Below are positions 16,707 to 20,865 of a stretch of 20,865 bases of DNA, piece by piece (position 1 is the first letter of the stretch; the number at the start of each line of letters is the position of its first letter). The DNA lies in IMG/VR virus record IMGVR_UViG_3300011114_000209, positions 1 to 20,865 of that record; one strand, written 5' to 3'. The notes below the pieces were generated by a model. That model ran no database searches, was not told the DNA's origin, and saw only the letters and a program-made list of their open reading frames with translations. The translations under genes and the position numbers were made by a program. The DNA is from a virus.

Positions 16707-16865
16707 ATGGTAAAGAACGACACAGACTCACGTTTAAATACGCATGAAGAAGTTTGTGCTATTCGCTATGAGCAAATAAATGCAAGACTCAAGCGTTTAG
16801 AGCAAATACTTTTAGGTACAGCAGGTTTCGTTATTGTATTTTTATTAACACACTTTGCAAAATGA
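16707..16865 (+). CDS. Small coiled-coil plus membrane-anchor protein (XhlA-like layout)
   Basis: This 52-residue ORF runs ATG 16707 to TGA 16863. It follows TAAGGAATAGTA, a good ribosome site. The polar N-half holds an amphipathic helix ('RYEQINARLKRLEQIL', about 20-35), followed by one transmembrane helix ('TAGFVIVFLLTHF', 38-50) and a short end. This N-cytosolic-helix, C-terminal-anchor arrangement is like XhlA-type lysis accessory proteins. Its ATGA overlap with the SprT-like gene and its place before a holin support a lysis role. Spanin or anti-holin functions are alternatives; family membership is not proven. Confidence 0.7.
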   Translation: MVKNDTDSRLNTHEEVCAIRYEQINARLKRLEQILLGTAGFVIVFLLTHFAK

Positions 16866-17221
16866 CATTTATCACAGAGAACAACATAGCTAATTTATAT
16901 TCAGCTTTAATAGAGTTCCCTGTGTTTGACGAGTATAAACTTCCACCGGCAAGTAAAGTAGACTTCGTAGTAGTGCATGACGATACTATCTGTGGACAAT
17001 ACGAACCACCAGAAGCAGGTGAACCACATGTCATTACTATATCTACTGCAAAGTGTGGACATTTAGATACAGTTATCAAAACTATCTGTCACGAAATTAT
17101 CCACATGATATGCTATCTTGAAGCACCTAAAACAGAGAAATATACAAGTCATAAAGGTTTATTCTTAAAACTACAAAAGAGAGTAGCTAATACACTTGGC
17201 TACGACCCTAAAGAACTATAA
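16862..17221 (+). CDS. SprT-like zinc metalloprotease
   Basis: A 119-residue protein with a clear zinc-metalloprotease signature: 'CHEIIHMICYL', giving His77, Glu78 and His81, with His97 in 'SHKGLF' as the probable third zinc ligand, as in SprT/Spartan-like proteins. It is only the catalytic domain; no zinc-ribbon tail is present. The ATG at 16862 overlaps the preceding stop (ATGA), and its end overlaps or abuts the holin. A role in releasing proteins from DNA, maturing a virion protein or attacking an envelope protein at lysis are all possible. Phage SprT-like proteins have no settled function that I know. Confidence 0.75.
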   Translation: MTFITENNIANLYSALIEFPVFDEYKLPPASKVDFVVVHDDTICGQYEPPEAGEPHVITISTAKCGHLDTVIKTICHEIIHMICYLEAPKTEKYTSHKGLFLKLQKRVANTLGYDPKEL

Positions 17222-17225
17222 GGAG
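17220..17225 (+). promoter_or_regulatory. Strong ribosome-binding site before an apparent AUA start
   Basis: AAGGAG lies on the SprT-like stop codon and is followed six bases later by ATA at 17232, in frame with the holin. No ATG, GTG or TTG lies at usable distance downstream; the only standard alternative is TTG 17196, upstream and without a comparably good site. Confidence 0.55.
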
Positions 17226-17231
17226 AATATC

Positions 17232-17597
17232 ATAGACCCTATTACCATACTAGCAGCATTAGGACCTTTAGCAGTAGACTTAGGTAAATCACTTATTAAT
17301 CGCTTTGTAGCGCCTGACCAATTTAAACCTGCTACGATAGAACAATATGCTCAGATGAAAAACATTGACCTAGAGTTCTTTAAAGTCATGAATGAAGCTG
17401 GTAGTGGTAATCCATCATATCCATGGGTAGAAGCTATTGTAAGACTTATGCGACCAGCTATAGGTTTATTAGTATTAGCAACATGGGCTACAATGCACCT
17501 ACAAGGTATCGCAACACAAGAAGTAGATAACTTTGCTAGTGCTGTAGGTTTCTATCTCTTTGGGGAACGTAGTTTATTCTACATTAAAAAGAAATGA
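17232..17597 (+). CDS. 3TM-type holin, probable AUA start
   Basis: The protein resembles the phage/GTA 'holin of 3TMs' family: an N-terminal hydrophobic stretch ('PITILAALGPLAVDLGKSLI'), a polar middle ('QFKPATIEQYAQMKNIDLEF'), then 'PWVEAIVRLMRPAIGLLVLATWATM', in which 'W...I.R..RP.I' is the family's mark, and a last segment 'FASAVGFYLFGERSLFYI'. It would form holes in the inner membrane that free the lysin. The start is the oddity: the best ribosome site points to ATA 17232, giving M-D-P-I-T-I. TTG 17196 in the same frame would add twelve residues and overlap the protease by 26 bases. The end overlaps the next ATG (ATGA). Confidence 0.65.
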   Translation: MDPITILAALGPLAVDLGKSLINRFVAPDQFKPATIEQYAQMKNIDLEFFKVMNEAGSGNPSYPWVEAIVRLMRPAIGLLVLATWATMHLQGIATQEVDNFASAVGFYLFGERSLFYIKKK

Positions 17598-17752
17598 TAG
17601 TCTTAAACATACTTAACTTTATCGGTTTAGCTATACTTAAATTATTAGTCGTATCCTTGCTATTCGTAGCTATGGGTTTCTCTATTCTATTTATGTATGC
17701 TATGCAATATCTTACACAAGCTCTAACTTATATAGACAAAAATGTTAATTGA
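17594..17752 (+). CDS. Small hydrophobic membrane peptide in the lysis cassette
   Basis: This 52-residue ORF runs ATG 17594 to TGA 17750. Residues 3-44 are almost entirely hydrophobic ('VLNILNFIGLAIL', 'LLVVSLLFVAMGFSILFMYAM'), enough for one long or two short membrane helices, with a polar tail 'TYIDKNVN'. It overlaps the holin stop by an ATGA and the start of the DUF5675 gene by 11 bases, filling what would otherwise be a 144-base gap, which favours its being real. It may be an anti-holin or second holin. The function is inferred from position only. Confidence 0.6.
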   Translation: MIVLNILNFIGLAILKLLVVSLLFVAMGFSILFMYAMQYLTQALTYIDKNVN

Positions 17753-18131
17753 AGTAAAAAGGTTTGAGTTTAAAGACACGCATACTATAGGTAAGATGTA
17801 TATAGATAATATATACGAATGTTACACATTAGAAGATGTTGTTAGAACAGGAGCTAAAGTAAATGGACAAACAGCTATTCCTACTGGCACTTATAACGTC
17901 ATTATTAATCATAGCAATCGTTTCAATAGGGATTTACCTTTACTAGAAAACGTGCCTAACTTTACCGGTGTTCGTATTCATTCAGGTAATACATCTGCTA
18001 ATACAGAAGGATGTATATTAGTAGGCACTACATGGTCAGGCAAAGACTTTATCGGTAATTCTAAAGTAGCGTTTAACAAACTATTTGAGAAGCTACAAAA
18101 AGCTAAAACAGCAACAATTAAGATATGCTAG
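17742..18131 (+). CDS. DUF5675 family protein, candidate peptidoglycan-acting enzyme
   Basis: A 129-residue protein with the features of DUF5675: 'CYTLEDVVR' (28-35), 'VNGQTAIPTGTYNVII' (40-55), 'FNRDLPLLENVPNFTGVRIH' (61-80) and 'SGNTSANTEGCILVG' (81-95). The His80-x-Gly-Asn-...-Gly-Cys91-Ile arrangement recalls the His/Cys active site of YkuD L,D-transpeptidase-like folds, although that relation is my inference. It directly follows the holin and the tiny membrane peptide, so an endolysin-like role is plausible, but no lytic activity has been shown for the family to my knowledge. Confidence 0.65.
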   Translation: MLIEVKRFEFKDTHTIGKMYIDNIYECYTLEDVVRTGAKVNGQTAIPTGTYNVIINHSNRFNRDLPLLENVPNFTGVRIHSGNTSANTEGCILVGTTWSGKDFIGNSKVAFNKLFEKLQKAKTATIKIC

Positions 18132-18232
18132 ATTATTTTATCTGCGACATATTGTGCGCTATTACTCATTTTAAATACGTGTTTCTAATGCTAATTTTAT
18201 ATCTAGTATATAATAAAGTATCTCAACAATAG
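18125..18232 (+). CDS. Possible 35-residue membrane peptide
   Basis: ATG 18125, overlapping the DUF5675 stop, opens a frame to TAG 18230. The peptide is largely hydrophobic ('YFICDILCAI', 'YVFLMLILYLVYN') and would contain one membrane helix. The overlap style matches its neighbours, and without it the region would be a 110-base gap. Against it: no clear ribosome site, AT-rich sequence that yields hydrophobic codons by chance, and it could instead be promoter or leader DNA for the exonuclease gene. Confidence 0.35.
   Translation: MLDYFICDILCAITHFKYVFLMLILYLVYNKVSQQ
18197..18214 (+). promoter_or_regulatory. Possible -10 promoter box / short AT inverted repeat
   Basis: TATAAT occurs at 18209-18214, within a small inverted repeat (TTATAT, five bases, ATATAA). 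No good TTGACA-like box is seen 17 bases upstream. It lies before the exonuclease gene in the largest plus-strand gap between large genes. Weak evidence only. Confidence 0.2.
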
Positions 18233-18237
18233 GAGAG
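18231..18237 (+). promoter_or_regulatory. Ribosome-binding site that fixes a TTG start
   Basis: AGGAGAG is placed just before TTG 18242, which opens the exonuclease as L/M-K-I-L-L-L-D-I-E; the first catalytic Asp is only residue 7, so the start cannot be much later. Confidence 0.65.
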
Positions 18238-18241
18238 TTAC

Positions 18242-18982
18242 TTGAAGATTTTACTTTTAGATATAGAGTGCGCACCAAATCTTGCAACAGTATGGGGTAT
18301 ATGGCAACAAAACATTGCACTTAACCAACTCCTAGAGTCATCATACACACTATGCTATGCAGCTAAATGGTATGGTGAGAAAAAGATTATGTTTGACTCT
18401 GTATATAAAACAGACCGTAAAACAATGCTAAAGTCTATTCATAAACTTATGGATGAAGCTGACGCAATAGTTCACTATAATGGCAATAGGTTTGATATAC
18501 CAATGCTTAATAAAGAGTTCCTAGAAGCTGGTATGCCACCTCCTAGCCCTGCTAAACACATAGACTTACTACAAACATCTCGTAGCAAATTTAGATTTGT
18601 TTCTAACAAACTAGACTATATTGCACAGCGTTTAGGTCTTGGTAAAAAAACTGCTCACGAAGGTCACGAACTATGGCTTAAAGTGATGAATAACGATAGG
18701 TCAGCATGGAAACGCATGGAAGAATATAATAGAAATGACGTTGTATTATTAGAGAAAGTATATGACAAGTTTAAAGGTTGGATAAGTAATCATCCTAATC
18801 ACAATCACTTTTCAGAAGAAAGAGTATGTCCTAGCTGTGCAAGTAGTAAAGTGCAACAACGTGGCTATTCTGTATTAACTGCTGGAAAGTATCCAAGATT
18901 CCAATGTCAAAATTGTGGTTCTTGGTTTAGAGGTAACAAAAAATTAACATCAGACAAATCAGAAAAATTCGTCAGAATATAG
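18242..18982 (+). CDS. DEDDy 3'-5' exonuclease-like protein with C-terminal zinc ribbon
   Basis: A 246-residue protein of the ribonuclease H-like exonuclease group (YprB/DnaQ-like). The acidic residues are in order: Asp7 and Glu9 ('LLLDIECAP'), Asp85 ('HYNGNRFDIPML'), Asp108 ('HIDLL'), and Tyr162 with Asp166 ('EYNRNDVVLL'), which makes it a DEDDy type. Residues 196-225 form a zinc ribbon ('CPSC' and 'CQNC'). It probably trims DNA or RNA 3' ends during replication, repair or host nucleic-acid breakdown. It is odd that it lies downstream of the lysis genes, on the late strand. TTG is the start. No polymerase domain is attached. Confidence 0.8.
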   Translation: MKILLLDIECAPNLATVWGIWQQNIALNQLLESSYTLCYAAKWYGEKKIMFDSVYKTDRKTMLKSIHKLMDEADAIVHYNGNRFDIPMLNKEFLEAGMPPPSPAKHIDLLQTSRSKFRFVSNKLDYIAQRLGLGKKTAHEGHELWLKVMNNDRSAWKRMEEYNRNDVVLLEKVYDKFKGWISNHPNHNHFSEERVCPSCASSKVQQRGYSVLTAGKYPRFQCQNCGSWFRGNKKLTSDKSEKFVRI

Positions 18983-18990
18983 GATTTATT

Positions 18991-19167
18991 ATGCAACGGT
19001 CAGAAGTAGAAATTATCTGTAATCACATGCTAGGTAGAGTGATTGTATCCTGTGAAGCATTACATGGCGATAGCACTATAGTCATCACATTAGATGACGA
19101 TAGCCTAATTGAAATTAGTGGTGAAGAGTTATCTATCTATGGCGAACTAACGCCAATGGATGATTAG
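18991..19167 (+). CDS. Small hypothetical phage protein
   Basis: A 58-residue ORF from ATG 18991 to TAG 19165, eight bases after the exonuclease stop, with the ribosome site AGGA in 'TAGGATTTATT'. It is acidic ('ITLDDDSLIEISGEEL') with alternating hydrophobic strands, which looks like a small beta fold; Cys10 and Cys21 are present. I do not recognise it. It is the last plus-strand gene, and its stop overlaps the stop of the converging minus-strand gene. Length, ribosome site and composition support a real gene. Confidence 0.65.
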   Translation: MQRSEVEIICNHMLGRVIVSCEALHGDSTIVITLDDDSLIEISGEELSIYGELTPMDD

Positions 19168-19319
19168 ACACAAATCACAATACCATTACTACCTACTTGA
19201 CACACAGTTACAGAACCATCTGGTGCTAGTATCGTTGTAGTTTGACCCATAGCCTTTTCAGTTCCCCAAATAGCTAATGCAGCCATAACAATCACGAATA
19301 ACCAATAGACTTTACTCAT
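19164..19319 (-). CDS. Small membrane or secreted protein with two C-terminal cysteines
   Basis: This 51-residue minus-strand ORF reads from ATG at 19319 (a second in-frame ATG is at 19322) to TAA at 19164-19166. Residues 3-18 form a hydrophobic segment ('KVYWLFVIVMAALAIW') that may be a signal or anchor. The rest, 'TTTILAPDGSVTVCQVGSNGIVICV', matches a pattern I recall from many small phage proteins: 'PDG..x.C......C'. The two Cys residues (40 and 50) would suit a disulphide outside the cytoplasm. AAGG lies seven bases before ATG 19319. Function unknown; it overlaps the DUF3310 gene by eight bases. Confidence 0.65.
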   Translation of the reverse strand: MSKVYWLFVIVMAALAIWGTEKAMGQTTTILAPDGSVTVCQVGSNGIVICV

Positions 19320-19587
19320 CATCAAACCTTTCTAAGATAGCTTCTACTTCAGGTGGATTAATAGCATCTTCATCTCTAGTAGCTTCTAATAGCTTATTCT
19401 TATACCAATCAGACTTCTCTAAATCTTGTTGTGGATTATCTTTAAACGGATAACGTAAGTCATACTTTAACTTACATCCTTTTAGATACCCAATGTATTC
19501 TTCTTTAGTTAAACGACTCTTAATCACATCTATTGCTTCTATACCGCCCACTAAATAATGTGGTGGTCTATTCACCATATCTACCAT
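19312..19587 (-). CDS. DUF3310 (SaV-like) protein
   Basis: A 91-residue protein with the DUF3310 pattern: 'VNRPPHYLVGGIEAIDVI' near the start, 'EEYIGYLKGCKLKYDLRYPFK' in the middle and 'QDLEKSDWYKNKLLE' after it. The family is widespread in phages; it is sometimes labelled 'nucleotide kinase' because of fusions in which DUF3310 sits beside a kinase domain, but no P-loop is present here. AAGGGG lies six bases before ATG. It belongs to the leftward operon. The exact function is not known. Confidence 0.85.
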   Translation of the reverse strand: MVDMVNRPPHYLVGGIEAIDVIKSRLTKEEYIGYLKGCKLKYDLRYPFKDNPQQDLEKSDWYKNKLLEATRDEDAINPPEVEAILERFDDE

Positions 19588-19589
19588 AA

Positions 19590-19706
19590 CTATCCCCTTA
19601 TAAAAAATAAATCAATCAACTGATACGTACCATAAAAAAAGCCAAATATACTAAAACCAATCAACAAATAAATACACCAATCAATTACTTTTAGTATCCA
19701 GTCCAT
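19590..19706 (-). CDS. 38-residue membrane peptide
   Basis: ATG at 19706 to TAG at 19590-19592. The peptide is aromatic and hydrophobic ('ILKVIDWCIYLLIGFSIFGF', then 'FYGTYQLIDLFFI') with one membrane helix and ends R-G. AGGGAG stands eight bases before the start, it overlaps the upstream gene's end by 16 bases and stops two bases before the DUF3310 start, so it fits the operon spacing. Function unknown. Confidence 0.55.
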   Translation of the reverse strand: MDWILKVIDWCIYLLIGFSIFGFFYGTYQLIDLFFIRG

Positions 19707-19945
19707 TTACCATACTCCCTTCCTACACTTACAGACACATAATGTCTATTCTTAAAACGTCTATCTAATACGTCTTGATGAGTTAGTTTAGGCAAGCTAA
19801 AGTATCCTTGACTTTCTAAATACTTTAACCTTGTTCTATTAGTTACGCATTGTTGCACAATATCTTTAATGCTGCAACTAGGATGTTCTTGCATATATTT
19901 AACGATAAACTTTGCTTGTCGTTGGTCATCTAGTTTAGTGTACAT
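19691..19945 (-). CDS. Hypothetical protein, possible winged-helix/HTH
   Basis: An 84-residue basic protein. Residues 8-60 read as helices with a turn ('RQAKFIVKYMQEHPSCSIKDI', 'NRTRLKYLESQGYFSLPKL'), a spacing like a winged helix in which 'SIKDI..Q.VTNRTRLKYLE' would be the recognition part. Similar sequences occur in phage early regions. The C-terminal part is basic ('DRRFKNRHYVSVSVGREYG'). A DNA-binding regulator is possible, but there is no firm family match. It lies within the leftward operon and overlaps the upstream gene by 11 bases. Confidence 0.6.
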   Translation of the reverse strand: MYTKLDDQRQAKFIVKYMQEHPSCSIKDIVQQCVTNRTRLKYLESQGYFSLPKLTHQDVLDRRFKNRHYVSVSVGREYGKWTGY

Positions 19946-20084
19946 CTTTTACTCCATGAGCTTGTTCTAGCAGTCTAGCAAACTTAAATATTCTATCTAG
20001 TGTTACTACTTGACTACCGTATCCAAATGCTGCTTTGTATATCTTAATTATTTCTTCTTGTGTAAGTGGTTTAGAGTCCACCAT
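19935..20084 (-). CDS. Small conserved phage protein
   Basis: A 49-residue ORF from ATG 20084 to TAA 19935-19937. Its sequence 'PLTQEEIIKIYKAAFGYGSQ...LDRIFKFARLLEQAHGV' follows a pattern I recall from many phage small proteins ('LT..EI......G......FARAIE.AHGI'), where it is of unknown role. The ribosome site GGAGG is strong but only three bases from ATG. It overlaps both neighbours, by 14 and 11 bases, as expected for coupled genes. Confidence 0.65.
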   Translation of the reverse strand: MVDSKPLTQEEIIKIYKAAFGYGSQVVTLDRIFKFARLLEQAHGVKDVH

Positions 20085-20307
20085 GTGCCTCCGTTAGTTT
20101 CTTACTGTCGTATTTTTTCATGTTAGTTATTTTAATAATATTTTTTGTGTCTGCAATAAGTGGAGTAATAACCCAATTATGCAATTTATTTTTGATGTCT
20201 TTTTCAATCTCTAAAGATGTTGGTTTAGATGACATAAAGGCAGACCATACAAGTTTTCCTGTATTATCAAATTCTTCTACGAGATAACCTAGTATTTTAT
20301 CTTTCAT
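20071..20307 (-). CDS. Hypothetical protein
   Basis: A 78-residue protein that I do not recognise. It begins 'KILGYLVEEFDNTGKLVWSAFMS', a beta hairpin-like opening, and is lysine-rich in its second half ('NIIKITNMKKYDSKKL'). No membrane segment or motif is seen. ATG at 20307 shares an ATGA with the stop of the gene before it, so it is probably expressed by coupling. Confidence 0.6.
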   Translation of the reverse strand: MKDKILGYLVEEFDNTGKLVWSAFMSSKPTSLEIEKDIKNKLHNWVITPLIADTKNIIKITNMKKYDSKKLTEAHGGL

Positions 20308-20507
20308 TTGTATAACGCTTTTCTAGCATTTTTAATACATGGAACATCATGCCATTGTGGGTCGTTATTTGTAAATACCTCTATTAACCATTCTAAAGCA
20401 TAAGTTAATTCTTCATTGTCTTTAATAATTTTTTTTCTAATATGAGCTTCATCCATTACGTCTTTATGGATTTTAGCTAACCACAGTTTAGTATTATGTT
20501 CTTGCAT
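20304..20507 (-). CDS. Hypothetical protein
   Basis: A 67-residue, mostly helical and charged protein ('LWLAKIHKDVMDEAHIRKKI', 'ALEWLIEVFTNNDPQW'), with no motif that I know. It joins the SleB-like gene by a TAATG and the next gene by an ATGA. These overlaps are the main support for its being real. Confidence 0.6.
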   Translation of the reverse strand: MQEHNTKLWLAKIHKDVMDEAHIRKKIIKDNEELTYALEWLIEVFTNNDPQWHDVPCIKNARKALYK

Positions 20508-20865
20508 TAGTAAAACACCATCCTTCCTATGTGCGTTTTCTTGCGTTTACCGAACCATTCTTTCTTTGGCGGTATTGAGTCATCATGGAAATATAAAGCA
20601 TTTGCAACTGGGTTAGTATATTTATTATGAACAATCGTATCAATAACAAGTAGTTTAGTCTCCAGATACGCCTTTTCATTAACTGGATGGTGGGACTCAT
20701 CTTGCACAGCAAACTGATTATTAGCATAAACGACAGAGCATACAGAATAACCCCAAAGACCAGAATGTAACCTATTACGTATAACATTTATCACACCTAC
20801 CTTTTCTTCTAGTGAACGAGTATTTACCTCATGATACACAGCAGTCGCATAACACGCTATATCTA
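20507..20865 (-). CDS. SleB-like cell-wall hydrolase, 5' partial
   Basis: The frame is open to the window edge and continues upstream as 'DIACYATAV' before the internal GTG at 20839, so the start lies outside. The sequence 'ATAVYHEVNTRSLEEKVGVINVIRNRL' matches the 'A..I..EA......G...V..VI.NR' core of SleB/hydrolase_2 enzymes, with the Glu in 'YHE' as the likely catalytic acid. It is followed by 'VCSVVYANNQFAV' (family 'C.VV...QFS') and 'PVANALYFHDDSIPP' ('GA..FH'). In this family the enzyme cuts the glycan strands of peptidoglycan. It lies on the minus, early-looking strand, away from the holin, so its timing is unclear. Confidence 0.75.
   Translation of the reverse strand, partial: DIACYATAVYHEVNTRSLEEKVGVINVIRNRLHSGLWGYSVCSVVYANNQFAVQDESHHPVNEKAYLETKLLVIDTIVHNKYTNPVANALYFHDDSIPPKKEWFGKRKKTHIGRMVFY

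Noticed and set aside
16831-17079. A minus-strand frame opposite the SprT-like protease
   Set aside because: The plus-strand frame has the HEIIH zinc site and coupled overlaps; the antisense frame has neither.
20527-20787. A hydrophobic 86-residue minus-strand frame
   Set aside because: It lies wholly inside the SleB-like gene in another frame. The SleB frame shows family motifs; the hydrophobic frame is explained by codon bias.
1-20865. A defence or other multi-gene novel system
   Set aside because: I looked for toxin-antitoxin pairs, retron, CRISPR, CBASS-like or anti-defence gene groups. Apart from unknown small ORFs on the minus strand, all larger genes fit tail, ejection, lysis or nucleic-acid roles.

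Overview
The window looks like part of the genome of a tailed bacteriophage, most likely a short-tailed (podovirus-like) phage of an aquatic bacterium. The DNA is AT-rich and genes are packed with almost no gaps. Recognisable families are phage structural and lysis genes: an SU10-type head-tail adaptor, a P22 gp10-like nozzle, a set of Ala/Gly/Gln-rich ejection-type proteins, glycine-rich and LamG/SPRY-bearing fibre proteins, a 3TM holin and a SleB-type cell-wall hydrolase. The host cannot be named from the sequence; a Gram-negative host is an inference only. I see no tRNA, rRNA, CRISPR array, IS element or integrase. No stretch over 300 bases lacks a gene.

Layout. (1) 1-1105, plus strand: a 5'-truncated glycosyltransferase-9-like gene overlapping a SAM methyltransferase. 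(2) 1115-7926: adaptor, Gp80-like tail protein, a fully tandem-repeat protein, a tail-fibre-like protein and a 1327-residue multidomain fibre/adhesin. (3) 7926-8639: a free-standing zinc-finger/GIY-YIG homing-type endonuclease sitting among the virion genes. (4) 8642-11664: a small conserved phage protein, the P22 gp10-like beta-propeller, a jelly-roll protein and a GNAT-fold protein. (5) 11674-16697: four or five candidate ejection/internal virion proteins. (6) 16707-18232: a lysis-type cassette holding several tiny membrane peptides, a SprT-like metalloprotease, a 3TM holin with no normal start codon at its best ribosome site, and a DUF5675 protein. (7) 18242-19167: a DEDDy exonuclease with a zinc ribbon, then a 58-aa protein. 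(8) 19164-20865, minus strand: a compact leftward operon of eight small genes (SleB-like hydrolase, unknowns, DUF3310 and others) that converges on the plus-strand operon with overlapping stop codons.

How it works together: the plus strand reads as a late operon (tail completion, fibres, ejection proteins, lysis). Genes are joined by a recurrent fused stop/ribosome-site motif (TAAGGA) or by ATGA/TAATG overlaps, implying strong translational coupling. The minus strand looks like an early/accessory operon. Terminase, portal and capsid genes would be expected to the left, outside the window, and replication genes possibly to the right; both are inference. I do not see a clearly new multi-gene system. 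The most unusual items are the register-perfect 20-residue repeat protein, the peptide module it shares with the nozzle, the nested jelly-roll insertion, and the apparent AUA start of the holin.
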